Shown here in pieces: positions 16,968 through 26,777 of a stretch of DNA of 64,000 bases (within the stretch, counting starts at the first letter, position 1; each line of letters begins with the position of its first letter). The stretch is from Phenylobacterium aquaticum. GTDB lineage: Bacteria; Pseudomonadota; Alphaproteobacteria; Caulobacterales; Caulobacteraceae. A program made the translations under genes and the position numbers. The stretch spans positions 1 through 64,000 of the forward strand of contig NZ_JALDPT010000015.1 of assembly GCF_022695515.1 (NCBI RefSeq). The letters are read 5' to 3'. The notes under the pieces were generated by a model. It was given only the letters and a program-made list of their open reading frames with translations, searched no databases and was not told the DNA's origin.

Positions 16968-19900
16968 TGAGGTTTTCCTCCAATAAGCGTGGCATAGGGT
17001 ACAATCGCGGCCGAGCCTGTTGTCTTTTCGACTTCAAGCGCTCCAATTAGCTTTGAGATGAATCCTATATCAGCGCCCGTTGCTGTGTTCTCGGATGACT
17101 TCAGGACTTCTTTGAGGAAATCCATCGATCCGACAAGCACGAGTCTCCACTTCGCTCGGCTCAGCAGGACGTTCATGCGTCGCGGATCGCTCAGGAAGCC
17201 GAGCGAGCTTCGGACTCCCGAGTGATGATTGTTCCTCACGAGTGATATGATGACGATGTCGGCCTCGTTCCCTTGGAAGGAGTCAACCGTTCCGCAGAAG
17301 GTTGAGGGACCCACGGCGGGTCTGAACGAAGTGAGGTTGGCAAAGGCCGGAAGGTCCTCGTCGACAGCCTGCTTCAAGCGACGGACCTGCTCACTGTAGG
17401 GCGATAGGATCGCGAGGCTGGGCAGCTTACCTTCGCCAGAATTCGGGGCGAGCAATCGGATCGCCTCAAGAACGGCTTTGATTTCGTCTGGGTTGTGCCA
17501 ACGAGGTAGCTGCTCTGCGGTTTTCAGCCCTATCTGCTTTTGTACGTAGGGCATTTCGACAACGACGATTGGCTTATCAGGCAAGCGCGTCGGCGAGGTT
17601 GAGAACACCGGACAGGTCGCTGCCGCGAACCTTTTCTCGGTGTCAGAGTGGCTCTTAAGCTCCCCATCGTAGAACGCATTCGAAACGACCCTCGCTATCG
17701 CCGGGTGCATACGGTGTTGCTGAGTCAGCCGGTGAGCGATTGGTCGCGCACTAGGTTTCCGCTTTTGAAGCTCGAATTCTGCTTCGATCAGATGCTCAAA
17801 GAGCATTACACATTCGATCGCTAGCGAACACAGGGCGGGAAAGTCTGGAGCTTCGCCTTCCAGCTCGTCGAGAACCTCATCAGTTGAGGGATCTCGCAAC
17901 GCACGACTAATGAATTCCTCTCCCACCGAAAGCGCTTCCTTGACCGCCTCCGGGCTCTCAAGGAGTTTAATAATTCGCTCTGAGTTGAAGGGGGATAGCT
18001 GTTTGTGATCTCCAATCATCAAGCGGCGGTGTGAAAGGAGCAAAGGCGATAGGAGCTCGCCTCCCGTGGCCTTTCCGGCTTCTTCAACGATAGCCCAATC
18101 AAATTGACCGCGCTCGTCGATCAGCCGTTCGAGTTCGAACGAGTTCGTGGTGGCAAAAACTACGTTTGCGGCCCGCACCATCAAGCCTTCAAAGGCCTGC
18201 TTCGCATATTTCGGACGATCTCTTTCCGTCCCGACTGAGGGCTTCGCAACGCCCGCCAACTGCTCGACGATGCGCTGAAGCTTTGGGGGAGCATCTGCAA
18301 CGAGTTGGCTCTTCGCCAGTCTCTGCAGGACTTCTTGTGACTGCTTCCGAATTTCATAGGGGCCGGCGTCTTCGGCGCTGTCGCGCGCACGACAGCGAAC
18401 AATCAAAGCGTCCGTCCCGCTCGACTGAAGAGCACCGTGAAGCTCTTCCATCAGGTGGTCTACAGCTGAGTTGCTCTGCGCTGTAAGCAGCAGTCGCGAG
18501 GCTGAATCTTCCTTGAAGGAATTGCCGACAAGGTCACGCACCAATCTCGTTTTCCCAACCCCTGGGGGACCTTGGACCAAGAACAAGGGCAGGGTGCTGA
18601 CGATCTTGGTGATCGCCTGTTGCTTTGACTCGTCGAGATCAGCAAAGGCTTCGCCCTTCTCGATTTTGTCGTGGGAATCGAGAATTCGCCTGCGTGGATC
18701 CACAAGCATTTTCAGGAGCTCTGAGTGATCGGCAAGCGCCCGTAAAGCCTTCAATCGACGTCGAAATTGAATGTCCCTACCGAGGAAATCGCCGGGTATG
18801 AGTACCGGGTTCCGAAGCGTCGATGGCGGGGCTTGACCACTGAAGCTGAAAGTCGCCGAGCCGTCTCCGTTCTCGGTCATGCCAAGGTATCTCCAGGCCC
18901 TGTCGGATGGCTGTCGCTCACCGACCGTTCGCGCCTCAGTGAGGATCCACTCATCGGATCGGCGCTCATCTCGGAGCACCTCAGCCAGACGGACGGCGGG
19001 GGCCATGATATTCAGGGCCTTCGACAGCGCATCTCGTTCCTGGTCCTGTCGGGCCTTGACCTTCAGGAGGTTCATCCCGTCAGGCAAGTCGCCCGTTTCA
19101 CCTTGAATCTCGACCGGATAAGCGTCGGTCGCCGCGAAGAGAGCTTCGAGAAATTGAGTTATGGCGATGGCTTGATGGACTCGCTCCTCACGGGTTGGTT
19201 TTGAAATCTTCTCTTCGAATTGTCTTCTGTATTCTTGCCAGCTAGTTAACTTTCCCCGAAGGCGGCCAAACCGTTCCGCCGCATCTCTAGCAGTCAACAA
19301 CTCAATTGATTCCGGCTGAAGTTTTATGTTTCCGAGCAAATTTATCGAAGCAGGGAGTTGCTTCTCAGCTCTATCGCTATAGGCAAACTCCCACGTAGAT
19401 TCCGCGATACCTTTTGGGGATGTATAAGGAGCAACATTATAGATCAGCTTTTTACCTTGAAGGGCCAGTCTAAAACCAGGACCATTTGGCAGCTTGATCG
19501 CTAGCAAGAGCGGCCCCTCGCTCAGGTCATCTTTTATCGCGTTGAGTTGCTCGGAAACGGAGCCAATATCGATATCTCCGTCTATTCCTTCTCGAATTTG
19601 CTCCGATAGTGTCGACCCAGTACCCAAGCGAACTACGAAATTCAGCTTTGGATCACGCCCTGCGATTTCCGCGTCGAGCACCACGAGAATGTCAGCGATG
19701 CGTCGCGCGATAACTTCGCCGTCCAAGCGATCCAATGGCTCGAATTGGATCAGGTTGCGTAAGAGGCGAATCTCTTCAATTGAGATATGATCGGAAACAC
19801 CTGAAGCGGGTACCGATTGATCTACCAGACGATCGTGACTTATTCCCATAAGCCTAGCGGCAATATGCCCAAAGCCTCTCCAATCTTGGAGAAAGGAGGC

Positions 19901-20518
19901 TGGCGCGGCGGATTCAATTTCGGATTTGGTCGGCGTCCTCTTGCCTGCCGCAGCGCTCATCAAGCGGAGCGACCATTCGAAGCCAGTTAGTTGGAAATCT
20001 GGCTCATCGCCACCAGTCGCGAGAATTGCCCATTCATCAATATTGCGGTGCAGTAATCCCTGGGCATGGAGCGTATCCAAGCCGGAAGCAATCCGCTGCA
20101 AGTTGAGCGACAGCTTGTTGCGGTTAGCTGGGGCTCGTGGATTTGAAAGCCAATGCCCAGCACTAAGGCGCTGTAGGACGCTGTGTAGTGGCCGGCGCTG
20201 GCCCGGCTTGAGAACAAGGTAGAAGCCCGCCTTGTCCATCGCAGCTTGGTGCAAAGGCGCAATGGCCTCGGCCGCACCCGGATAGCCACCGAGCCGATGC
20301 AGTTGCCTCACCTCATGATGCCAAACCTCCTGGAGGTCACGGTCATCTACACCGGCCTGGCGTTGCCATAGCTTGATGAGGACCGGATCTCCTTCATCGT
20401 CGAAGCCGGTCAGCAAGCCAGGGCGGCCCGATTTCCGATCCGGCCTTAGAAGATAGGCATCGTCGAGACGAAAGGCCTCCAGAAAGCCGTCACGGCTCTT
20501 CTTGACCGATCGCGCCAT
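16964..20518 (-). CDS. mkoA: Mokosh type I protein MkoA, kinase-like domain fused to SF1 helicase
   Basis: An 1184-residue protein. Residues 1-190 form a Ser/Thr-kinase-like domain with the ATP Lys (K49) and helix-C Glu (E69), but HRD reads HRN (157-159) and DFG reads GFE (179-181), so both catalytic Asp are missing. The C-terminal half is an SF1 Upf1/DNA2-type (COG1112) helicase: Walker A GPPGVGKTRL (near 650), VEEAGKATGGELLSPLLL, GDHKQLSPF, QQHRMHPAI, TVDSFQGNEADIVIISLVRN and LLSRAKWRLVLVG. All helicase motifs look intact. It is the first gene of the operon with mkoB. The low-ORF 295 bp upstream (20519-20812) must hold the promoter. Confidence 0.88.
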   Translation of the reverse strand: MARSVKKSRDGFLEAFRLDDAYLLRPDRKSGRPGLLTGFDDEGDPVLIKLWQRQAGVDDRDLQEVWHHEVRQLHRLGGYPGAAEAIAPLHQAAMDKAGFYLVLKPGQRRPLHSVLQRLSAGHWLSNPRAPANRNKLSLNLQRIASGLDTLHAQGLLHRNIDEWAILATGGDEPDFQLTGFEWSLRLMSAAAGKRTPTKSEIESAAPASFLQDWRGFGHIAARLMGISHDRLVDQSVPASGVSDHISIEEIRLLRNLIQFEPLDRLDGEVIARRIADILVVLDAEIAGRDPKLNFVVRLGTGSTLSEQIREGIDGDIDIGSVSEQLNAIKDDLSEGPLLLAIKLPNGPGFRLALQGKKLIYNVAPYTSPKGIAESTWEFAYSDRAEKQLPASINLLGNIKLQPESIELLTARDAAERFGRLRGKLTSWQEYRRQFEEKISKPTREERVHQAIAITQFLEALFAATDAYPVEIQGETGDLPDGMNLLKVKARQDQERDALSKALNIMAPAVRLAEVLRDERRSDEWILTEARTVGERQPSDRAWRYLGMTENGDGSATFSFSGQAPPSTLRNPVLIPGDFLGRDIQFRRRLKALRALADHSELLKMLVDPRRRILDSHDKIEKGEAFADLDESKQQAITKIVSTLPLFLVQGPPGVGKTRLVRDLVGNSFKEDSASRLLLTAQSNSAVDHLMEELHGALQSSGTDALIVRCRARDSAEDAGPYEIRKQSQEVLQRLAKSQLVADAPPKLQRIVEQLAGVAKPSVGTERDRPKYAKQAFEGLMVRAANVVFATTNSFELERLIDERGQFDWAIVEEAGKATGGELLSPLLLSHRRLMIGDHKQLSPFNSERIIKLLESPEAVKEALSVGEEFISRALRDPSTDEVLDELEGEAPDFPALCSLAIECVMLFEHLIEAEFELQKRKPSARPIAHRLTQQHRMHPAIARVVSNAFYDGELKSHSDTEKRFAAATCPVFSTSPTRLPDKPIVVVEMPYVQKQIGLKTAEQLPRWHNPDEIKAVLEAIRLLAPNSGEGKLPSLAILSPYSEQVRRLKQAVDEDLPAFANLTSFRPAVGPSTFCGTVDSFQGNEADIVIISLVRNNHHSGVRSSLGFLSDPRRMNVLLSRAKWRLVLVGSMDFLKEVLKSSENTATGADIGFISKLIGALEVEKTTGSAAIVPYATLIGGKPQ

Positions 20519-20812
20519 GATGTCTCCCAGGGTTCCGAGTCAGAGCAGCCCTAAGGCGCTTAGCTCCACCGTTACACGTTGGCCGCTAGCGGCCAAAAGT
20601 GCAAACTGGACCATCATGGTCGGCGGGTGAATGTCATCGGGAGATTGCTTGGTCTGGGCCTAAGGCGTTGCCGGGCGCTTCCAACCAGACTGCCGCGAAT
20701 GAAGCCGACCAATCCCGGTGCGGTGAGATTCAATCCAGCATGACCCCGCTCAATTCACACCGCCGCCTAGGGTGATAGCGTGCACCAGAGCTTACGCTAC
20801 AGGAGGACGAGC

Positions 20813-21175
20813 ATGCGTCCCAACTTCACGTACTGGGCGGCCCTGGCCGCCTGCGCTGGCATACTGGCCGTTGCCTGGATCATGACGGACGAACTGGCAG
20901 GCTGGGTGTCCCTGCCACTGCTCATGGCCTTGATGGCCGGAGGCCTGTTGATCGCGCGCGAAAAGACCGCACCAGGCGCTTCGGTCGTGGCAGGCCTCGC
21001 CTGCACTGCGCACGCCGGTCTGTTGCTTGCCGGGGGCAACAAGGAGATCGTCCTCCTCGCTGGCTACCTGCTCAGCGCCGTGGTGTTGGCGGCCGGCGGG
21101 CTTGCATTGCGCCAAGCCGCCAAAGCCAATGGCCCCCTATCGCCGACGGCGGATGGACCACACCAGCTTGGCTAG
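20813..21175 (+). CDS. Small four-helix membrane protein
   Basis: 120 residues starting at ATG 20813, which follows a strong AGGAGG site; an earlier in-frame start at 20780 lacks one. Four hydrophobic segments (starting WAALAACAGILAVAWIM, VSLPLLMALMAGGLLI, VVAGLACTAHAGLLLAGG and VLLAGYLLSAVVLAAGGLAL) predict an inner-membrane protein. There is no recognised family. It is divergent from mkoA and convergent with the recombinase at 21322. The role is unknown. Confidence 0.65.
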   Translation: MRPNFTYWAALAACAGILAVAWIMTDELAGWVSLPLLMALMAGGLLIAREKTAPGASVVAGLACTAHAGLLLAGGNKEIVLLAGYLLSAVVLAAGGLALRQAAKANGPLSPTADGPHQLG

Positions 21176-21321
21176 GGCTTCGGCAAGGAGCGCAAGGGCG
21201 GTGACCAACGAAGGATCGAGATGGGGCATAGGCACACTCCGTCATTGATTGAGAAGTGCAATCCCTTGGCCCTAGAAGCCCGCTAACGGGACGTTCGTCA
21301 AAGACTTGTACGCTGTAAACG

Positions 21322-22770
21322 CTAGCCTGCGTCCGATCCTGTCGGAGCGTTCTGATCGGAACTGGGCCTGCAGCGCCCTGCGCGCCAGCGATTGAGCGCC
21401 GTGACCTGCCGCCAGTCCGTCGGCTCGAATCCGACCTGTGCATAGACCTTAGCCAGGCCGCCCCCCAGCCGATCGCAGCAGATGGTGGCGCTGGGAAGCT
21501 CGGGCGCGTCATCGATCAGCGACCGACTTAGTCGCCCATGCCGGCGCAGCAGATCCGCCAGCCGTGCCAGCAGGTCGTCATTGGTCAGAAGTTCGCCGGT
21601 ATTGCGTCGGACATAGGACCGCTGGCCTCGCCGGTCGACCGTGGCGATCCAAGCCTGCCGATGGGTCGGGTCGTATCCTGCCAGGCGATAGGCGTTCACG
21701 AGTGACCCGAAGCGCTTTCGATAGACTTCGGTGCAGGGCAATCCCTCCTCCGCGTCGATGAGATCGGACGTGAGGCGGCCATACTTGGCGAACACCCCGC
21801 GCAGACATTCGATCATCGACGCATCGTCGAGCCGAACCTGTCGGCCGGCGACGATCCTGATCGCCGCGTCCGACATCCAGCGCTCCACGATTGGCTCGTG
21901 AGCGGCCTCGGCAGTAATCCATTGGTCGGGCGGCGTCCGACCCATTCGGCGTCCGAGCACGTAGGAGGTTTGGCCGTACACGTAGATGCCGGCGTATTTC
22001 CGCGACACCAGGATTCGGTGGACCTTCGAGTTGTCCCAGGGACGGCCCGTATTGGTCGCCACGCCTTCGCGATTGAGCAGCCGCGCGATGGCTGTCCGCT
22101 TCAGGCCACCGACGACGAAGAGGCTGTAGATGCGCCTGACGGTCTCCACTTCGCCCGGCGGGCCGGGTGCCAGGACGGTCTTGTAGGCGCTCGTCGCCTT
22201 GCGCTCGTGCGCCTCGAGGATCTGCACGGGCCGGCGCTGCTCATCCACCAGCATCCTGCGCAGACCGAAGCCGGGCTCCGCGCATTGCCAATAGCCCTTG
22301 GCGGCAGTCAGGCGCTTGGCGCGCCTGATCTTGCTGGACAGCTCGCGGCTATATTCGGCCGCCATAATCCGCTTCATGTGCTTGAGGAGCGATGAGACCG
22401 GCGCCCCGTCGTTCTCGAAGGGCTCGGCGCAATATTCGACGCCCACCCCGGCTTGGCGGCACACGAACTCGTAGTGGGCGCTCTCGTCGAGGTCCTGGAA
22501 ACGTCCCCAGCGGCTGATGTCCAGGGTGAGGATAACCTCGAACCCAGCATCGCCGCCGAGGACATCGGCCAGGAGCTGCTGCAGGGCCTTCCGCTTTCGG
22601 AGGTCCAGGCCACTGATGCCGGCGTCGGCGTAGGAGCGGACCACCGTGTATCCGCGGTCCGCCGCATAGGCAGCGATGGCGGCCTCCTGATGCTCGATGG
22701 AATAGCGCTGATGTTCGGTCGACATCCGCAGGTACTGGGCAGCGCGGCGCGGGCTGGACGACGGCGTCAT
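21322..22770 (-). CDS. Serine recombinase with two C-terminal HARE-like repeats (third copy)
   Basis: A 482-residue protein. The resolvase catalytic domain starts AAQYLRMSTEHQRYS with the catalytic Ser in RMST. A recombinase domain follows (RTAIARLLNREGVATNTGRP). In place of the zinc ribbon and long coiled coil of the other two, it ends in two related segments, IDAEEGLPCTEVYRKRFGSL and a second with SLIDDAPELPSATICCDRLG, resembling homing-endonuclease-associated DNA-binding repeats. It is a stand-alone recombinase, perhaps an insertion of its own. The substrate is unknown. Confidence 0.85.
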   Translation of the reverse strand: MTPSSSPRRAAQYLRMSTEHQRYSIEHQEAAIAAYAADRGYTVVRSYADAGISGLDLRKRKALQQLLADVLGGDAGFEVILTLDISRWGRFQDLDESAHYEFVCRQAGVGVEYCAEPFENDGAPVSSLLKHMKRIMAAEYSRELSSKIRRAKRLTAAKGYWQCAEPGFGLRRMLVDEQRRPVQILEAHERKATSAYKTVLAPGPPGEVETVRRIYSLFVVGGLKRTAIARLLNREGVATNTGRPWDNSKVHRILVSRKYAGIYVYGQTSYVLGRRMGRTPPDQWITAEAAHEPIVERWMSDAAIRIVAGRQVRLDDASMIECLRGVFAKYGRLTSDLIDAEEGLPCTEVYRKRFGSLVNAYRLAGYDPTHRQAWIATVDRRGQRSYVRRNTGELLTNDDLLARLADLLRRHGRLSRSLIDDAPELPSATICCDRLGGGLAKVYAQVGFEPTDWRQVTALNRWRAGRCRPSSDQNAPTGSDAG

Positions 22771-23035
22771 GGGACGCTCCTCTCAATCCCCATGGCCCGA
22801 AGTTTAGCTCAGATGCGGAGAGGTATCACCGCGCGGCGCAGCTTGGCCGGCAAGCGTAACGGCGACTTGAATGGCGTTCATGATCTCCCAGGAGCCATGA
22901 CCTTAGCGAGGAACTCTCTGGCATGAGTTCTTCAGGCTTTTGGCGTCGTTCCCCATCCGCCGGCCAAGGAGGCCTTCCTGGATGTAGGCACCCGCACAAC
23001 AGCCGGCTAGATTTCACGAACGCCCTCGCAAGGCC
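22771..23035. other. Gap without a recognised gene
   Basis: This 265-bp stretch lies upstream of the third recombinase. Short frames in it look random and no repeats were noticed. It should contain the recombinase promoter. Confidence 0.4.
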
Positions 23036-23260
23036 CTACTTCGGCTTCGCCGGAACCGCTTCGGTACCGGGCGCGCCGCACTTGGCGAACTTCTTGGTCT
23101 TGATGTCTCGGCACTTGGTCGAGGGTGCAGTCGACGCGGCCGATGCCGGACACTTGATGAACTTACCCTTCGCGTCACGGCATTGGGTCGCGGCATCGGC
23201 CGCAGACGCAAGGCTGACCATGAAGGCGAATGTGGCGAACAGGGCGATGGATCGACGCAT
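23036..23260 (-). CDS. Small secreted Cys-rich protein with two internal repeats
   Basis: 74 residues from ATG 23260, preceded by AGGAG. The signal peptide is RRSIALFATFAFMVSLASA, with cleavage likely after ADA. The mature part has two similar motifs, QCRDAKGKFIKCPA and KCRDIKTKKFAKCGA, each with two Cys, so two small disulphide loops are likely in the periplasm. A longer upstream frame is ignored because the signal peptide and ribosome site mark this start. Function is unknown. Confidence 0.7.
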   Translation of the reverse strand: MRRSIALFATFAFMVSLASAADAATQCRDAKGKFIKCPASAASTAPSTKCRDIKTKKFAKCGAPGTEAVPAKPK

Positions 23261-23406
23261 GGGGCTCTCCTGATAGCTGCACGCAGGTTCCCACCCTTCG
23301 GCCCGAGCCGCCAGCGGGTTCTGCCCCACTTTGCGGTGATCAGAGGGCCCGCATGGGCGCCCGCATTGCACCCCGTTGCCTCCTGCTTGTTCATAAGGAG
23401 ACAGCC

Positions 23407-24009
23407 ATGCAGACCGTCGCTCGCCTTGTGCCCCAAACCGCTCCGCGCCCGCGTGCGGAAGCCCCATGTCCGGTCGCAGATCTCGCGAGCGAGGCCGCCC
23501 GCATCCTCCGCGCCATGAAGGCTCTCGGCCATTTCGACATGCGTGACGAACAGACTGAGGAGTGGGAAGACGCGGACTTCCCCGCTGTCCGCCAGCTGCG
23601 CACGGTGATCGAGGGGCCTACGGCAGAAGAGCTCATGCGGACGCTCTATGAGCGTCTCTACGCGATCCGGGATCTGGCCAGCTTCAAGCGCGCCACGTCC
23701 CCCAAAGGCGCGCTCTTCCAGCTCTACATCGCGGCCAATCACGCGATCTGCATCACCGGGCACGTGGTCGAGGGCCGTCTGGACCACCACGACCTCACCC
23801 AGCTTAAGACCATCGAGCGGAGCTGCGACCGGACCCTGCAGAGCGCGCTCGGGGTGTTGGAGCCGGCGCTCGCCGCGGACGAAGACCTCACCGTCCTGAG
23901 GCGGTGGTTCTTCCGCGCCGAGCCCGATGCGCTCCAGCATGCGGAATACGCCATCGCGCAAGCGACGCCCGCTGCCGTCAAAGGTTCAAAGGTACGCGCG
24001 CGGGCGTAG
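23407..24009 (+). CDS. Hypothetical cytoplasmic protein
   Basis: 200 residues from ATG 23407 with AAGGAG just upstream. After a Pro/Arg-rich N-terminal tail it is mostly helical, with LASEAARILRAMKALGHFDM and a region rich in His and Glu (HVVEGRLDHHDLTQLKTIER). No motif or membrane segment is recognised. It is the first of a plus-strand pair with the DUF3768 gene. Codon use is like the GC-rich part of the island. Confidence 0.6.
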   Translation: MQTVARLVPQTAPRPRAEAPCPVADLASEAARILRAMKALGHFDMRDEQTEEWEDADFPAVRQLRTVIEGPTAEELMRTLYERLYAIRDLASFKRATSPKGALFQLYIAANHAICITGHVVEGRLDHHDLTQLKTIERSCDRTLQSALGVLEPALAADEDLTVLRRWFFRAEPDALQHAEYAIAQATPAAVKGSKVRARA

Positions 24010-24184
24010 CGAAGTCTCCGAAGTCCTGCCCGCCCGCCTGATACAATGACAGCGGATGTCTCTCCCGCCCATCCGGGAGCGCCGGATCGGCCGGCGTTCC
24101 CGACGTGAGCGGGAGAGACGACATGTTCCTTCTTGGTGCTTGGCGAGCGGAATCCTTCCGCCGTGCAGTTCGCAGGGGGCGCTA

Positions 24185-24535
24185 ATGTCCCCGCGCGACA
24201 GAGACGCGGCAGCGATCCGCATCCTCAATGACGCAGCCCGGGCCGCTGGGCCCGCGACAACCAAATCCGTACGGTGGCTCCTAACCAGCGGGGTCCAAGC
24301 CCTGGGGCCGGCTCTTGTTAACGAGGCCGTTCGCGCGGTGATCGCGTTCAGCGCATTCGACCGGGACAACGATCCCCACGGCGAGCACGACTTCGGAGCC
24401 TTCTCGCTCGCGGGCGAGCGTCTGTTCTGGAAGATTGACTACTACAACCGAGATCTTGATGGCGGGTCTCCGGACCCGGCAGATGAAGCTGTGACGTGTC
24501 GCGTCCTTACGGCCATGCTCGCGTCAGAATACTAG
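24185..24535 (+). CDS. DUF3768 domain protein
   Basis: 116 residues from ATG 24185. It has the family pattern: an N-terminal IRILNDAARAAG, a central LLTSGVQALGPALVNEAVRA, then DNDPHGEHDFGAFSL and FWKIDYYN, ending SPDPADEAVTCRVLTAMLAS. DUF3768 proteins are common on alphaproteobacterial plasmids and islands. Their function is not known. The longer frame upstream (24056) lacks a ribosome site. It marks the end of the GC-rich segment; the next genes are clearly lower in GC. Confidence 0.85.
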   Translation: MSPRDRDAAAIRILNDAARAAGPATTKSVRWLLTSGVQALGPALVNEAVRAVIAFSAFDRDNDPHGEHDFGAFSLAGERLFWKIDYYNRDLDGGSPDPADEAVTCRVLTAMLASEY

Positions 24536-24582
24536 CTTCCGCGGCGGCCTCAACAGCCGCCGTTCCATTTTCGTTTTTAGGG

Positions 24583-25308
24583 TTAGGCCCTTTCGTCTTC
24601 GACTACATCCAACACCATCGCAAAGATCGTCCCGACAAGGAGTTGGAAAGCAATCGCGCCCGCCTCGAAGAAATAGAAAGAAAACTCACGGCCAGATCCA
24701 GTGGCATTTTTCAACAATGTATCAACAATAAGCAGCCCCAATAATATTGGAGCATCTATAAAGACAATAATATTTGAAAATCTTCTTCTCCACCCATCGT
24801 GAGATCTATTTGAGCCCCACAGCACGAGAAGGTCTATCAAAGTAAATAGCCCCACAAATACAATCGCATGATACTCAAGAACAAAATCTACAATTCGTCC
24901 AACATTCCCAAGTTCAACTCCTGACACATAGAGGCTATTTGGCGAAAAATCATCTCGCACAATTTTCGATGCGTAGAATGCCACTATACCGGCGCTAAAT
25001 ATTAGTATTATCACAAATAGAGTTAAAAACATCAAGTACACGGCAATCTTATTGCCAAACACAGAGTTACTTTGCCAAGTAGCAGGAAAAAGCAAATTTA
25101 TGTACGACCACGCCGCTGTGGAGAATAGTGAAATAGCTACAATTATGGCCGGCACCTTTTCAGGAGTCACTTTCACGCCGAAATAAACAAAAATTATCGG
25201 GACAACGATTGTAACGGCCCACCAAAAGAATTTGGAATTGAGATATGCGCTTCTGATATTCGACCAGATGCTTCCGATTTGTACGGCCACACTCGTCCCC
25301 CATAGCAT
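24583..25308 (-). CDS. Polytopic membrane protein, last gene of the low-GC operon
   Basis: 241 residues with about six hydrophobic helices, among them WWAVTIVVPIIFVYFGV, VYLMFLTLFVIILIFSAGIV, IVFVGLFTLIDLLVLWG and IIVFIDAPILLGLLIVD. A charged loop lies at VRDDFSPNSLYV. No family recognised. It follows the symporter gene by 56 bp on the same strand and shares its AT-rich codon use, so it is likely the last gene of a four-gene unit read leftward from 28143. It may be a partner of the symporter. Confidence 0.65.
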   Translation of the reverse strand: MLWGTSVAVQIGSIWSNIRSAYLNSKFFWWAVTIVVPIIFVYFGVKVTPEKVPAIIVAISLFSTAAWSYINLLFPATWQSNSVFGNKIAVYLMFLTLFVIILIFSAGIVAFYASKIVRDDFSPNSLYVSGVELGNVGRIVDFVLEYHAIVFVGLFTLIDLLVLWGSNRSHDGWRRRFSNIIVFIDAPILLGLLIVDTLLKNATGSGREFSFYFFEAGAIAFQLLVGTIFAMVLDVVEDERA

Positions 25309-25364
25309 TTGCGCGCCCTCGCCCGATGTGCAGACGCCCGGATACGCTTAGGCGCGGACCTCAA

Positions 25365-26753
25365 CTATTTCGCCCGCGTGGTCTTCGATTTCTGACGCAC
25401 TGCCGAGCTCAAAAGCCCAATCCCAAGCAAAACAGCAGACCCAATCACTGGCAAAAAGGCATATGAAAGCGGTATCGAAAGCCTAAATGCAATAGCCAGC
25501 ATAATAAACGAGAGAATTCCGGCCCAAATAGACGCCGAAACGGCCAGCTTATTAGAAATTCCAAACACTATTGCGAGCACTCCCGGTGCCACGGCCGTTA
25601 ACAATATCAGCAGGCTCTCGTATAATCCCTGCGCGTTTCTCGTAATGAACGCAAGAGTAACTGCCACAATCGTCACGATTGGGATCATGATCCTTGTCTG
25701 ACGCTTTGCATCCTTCTGGAAATTCTCATCTTGCTCACCCAATGAGGGCGAACCCTTCCTTAGACCTAGCAGGGTCGTGGAGATTACCCAGATCTCAGTG
25801 TCGCCCGTCGCCATAACGGCCCCGATAATCATCAACGCCATTAGCGGTGCGAACTCAGGCGAAACCGCGTGGGTCGACGCGGCGACAAGGGCAGAGACGC
25901 CGGTGCCGAGATGCGGAACAAGCTGCCTGGTCAGGGCTCCGAGCAGACCAATCAGCGATCCGACCACAAGAAAGACCGCCGCCGCGCCAAACATTGATCG
26001 CTGGAGAACGACCTTGCTGCGGGATGCGATCGCAGTCTGCCAAACGTCCGCAGCACAAATGACTCCAAAGACGCCCAGAACAAGAAGCGTCATCCCGTCA
26101 GAAATTGGCAACGCTCCATACTCTGCGCCCGCCAACCTGTCGACGCGGAGGCCGTGCACCTGAAACGATAGTAAGGCAACGAATAGCACCACGGAGAGCA
26201 TAATCGCCCTCAATACATCCGTACTCAGGACGGCCACATAACCTGCAGCCAGAAGATAGGAGACAATTACAGCCCCCATCATTATCGACGTTATTGAAGG
26301 ATTCAGTCCCGTGACGGTGGATAGAAGATCGCCTCCTACTATAAATTGAATCGTCAAAAGAGAACCGAGAGCAATTAGGTACACGGATCCGAGCCCTGAA
26401 GCGGCCGTCAATCCGTATTCGGCCCGGACAAGTCCAGTAAATGTGTTTGCCCCTATAGCACCGGCCCTTGAACGAATCCGGTCTCCGACGAAAGCAAGAA
26501 CTACAAAACCCGCCACGATCCCGCCGAGAAACCACAACACGCCTAAGCCATTGTCGTAGCCGAATTGGGAAAGGGTTAGCAGTTCGCCCCCGCCGATTAG
26601 GCTGAGGTAGCCAGCGGTCGCCCGGACAACGCCAGCTCGCCGCCCGAATACATTGAACATTCGGCCTTCGCCAGCCAGACGGCGCCCACGAACACCAACC
26701 CAAATTAGCGCGAACATGTACAATATTACAGCTGATATGGCGTAGTAATTCAT
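25365..26753 (-). CDS. Sodium:solute symporter-family transporter
   Basis: 462 residues with 12-13 hydrophobic helices in the SSS (SLC5-like) layout: a first helix YYAISAVILYMFALIWVGVR, the GYLSLIGGGELLTLSQFGYD region and EIWVISTTLLGLRKG in the middle. It should import a small solute with Na+ across the inner membrane. The substrate cannot be read from the sequence. It stands between the putative beta-barrel protein gene (24-bp gap) and the small membrane protein in the low-GC operon. Assignment to the superfamily is by pattern only. Confidence 0.75.
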   Translation of the reverse strand: MNYYAISAVILYMFALIWVGVRGRRLAGEGRMFNVFGRRAGVVRATAGYLSLIGGGELLTLSQFGYDNGLGVLWFLGGIVAGFVVLAFVGDRIRSRAGAIGANTFTGLVRAEYGLTAASGLGSVYLIALGSLLTIQFIVGGDLLSTVTGLNPSITSIMMGAVIVSYLLAAGYVAVLSTDVLRAIMLSVVLFVALLSFQVHGLRVDRLAGAEYGALPISDGMTLLVLGVFGVICAADVWQTAIASRSKVVLQRSMFGAAAVFLVVGSLIGLLGALTRQLVPHLGTGVSALVAASTHAVSPEFAPLMALMIIGAVMATGDTEIWVISTTLLGLRKGSPSLGEQDENFQKDAKRQTRIMIPIVTIVAVTLAFITRNAQGLYESLLILLTAVAPGVLAIVFGISNKLAVSASIWAGILSFIMLAIAFRLSIPLSYAFLPVIGSAVLLGIGLLSSAVRQKSKTTRAK

Positions 26754-26777
26754 GGTTTTTTGGCCACTATATTATTG

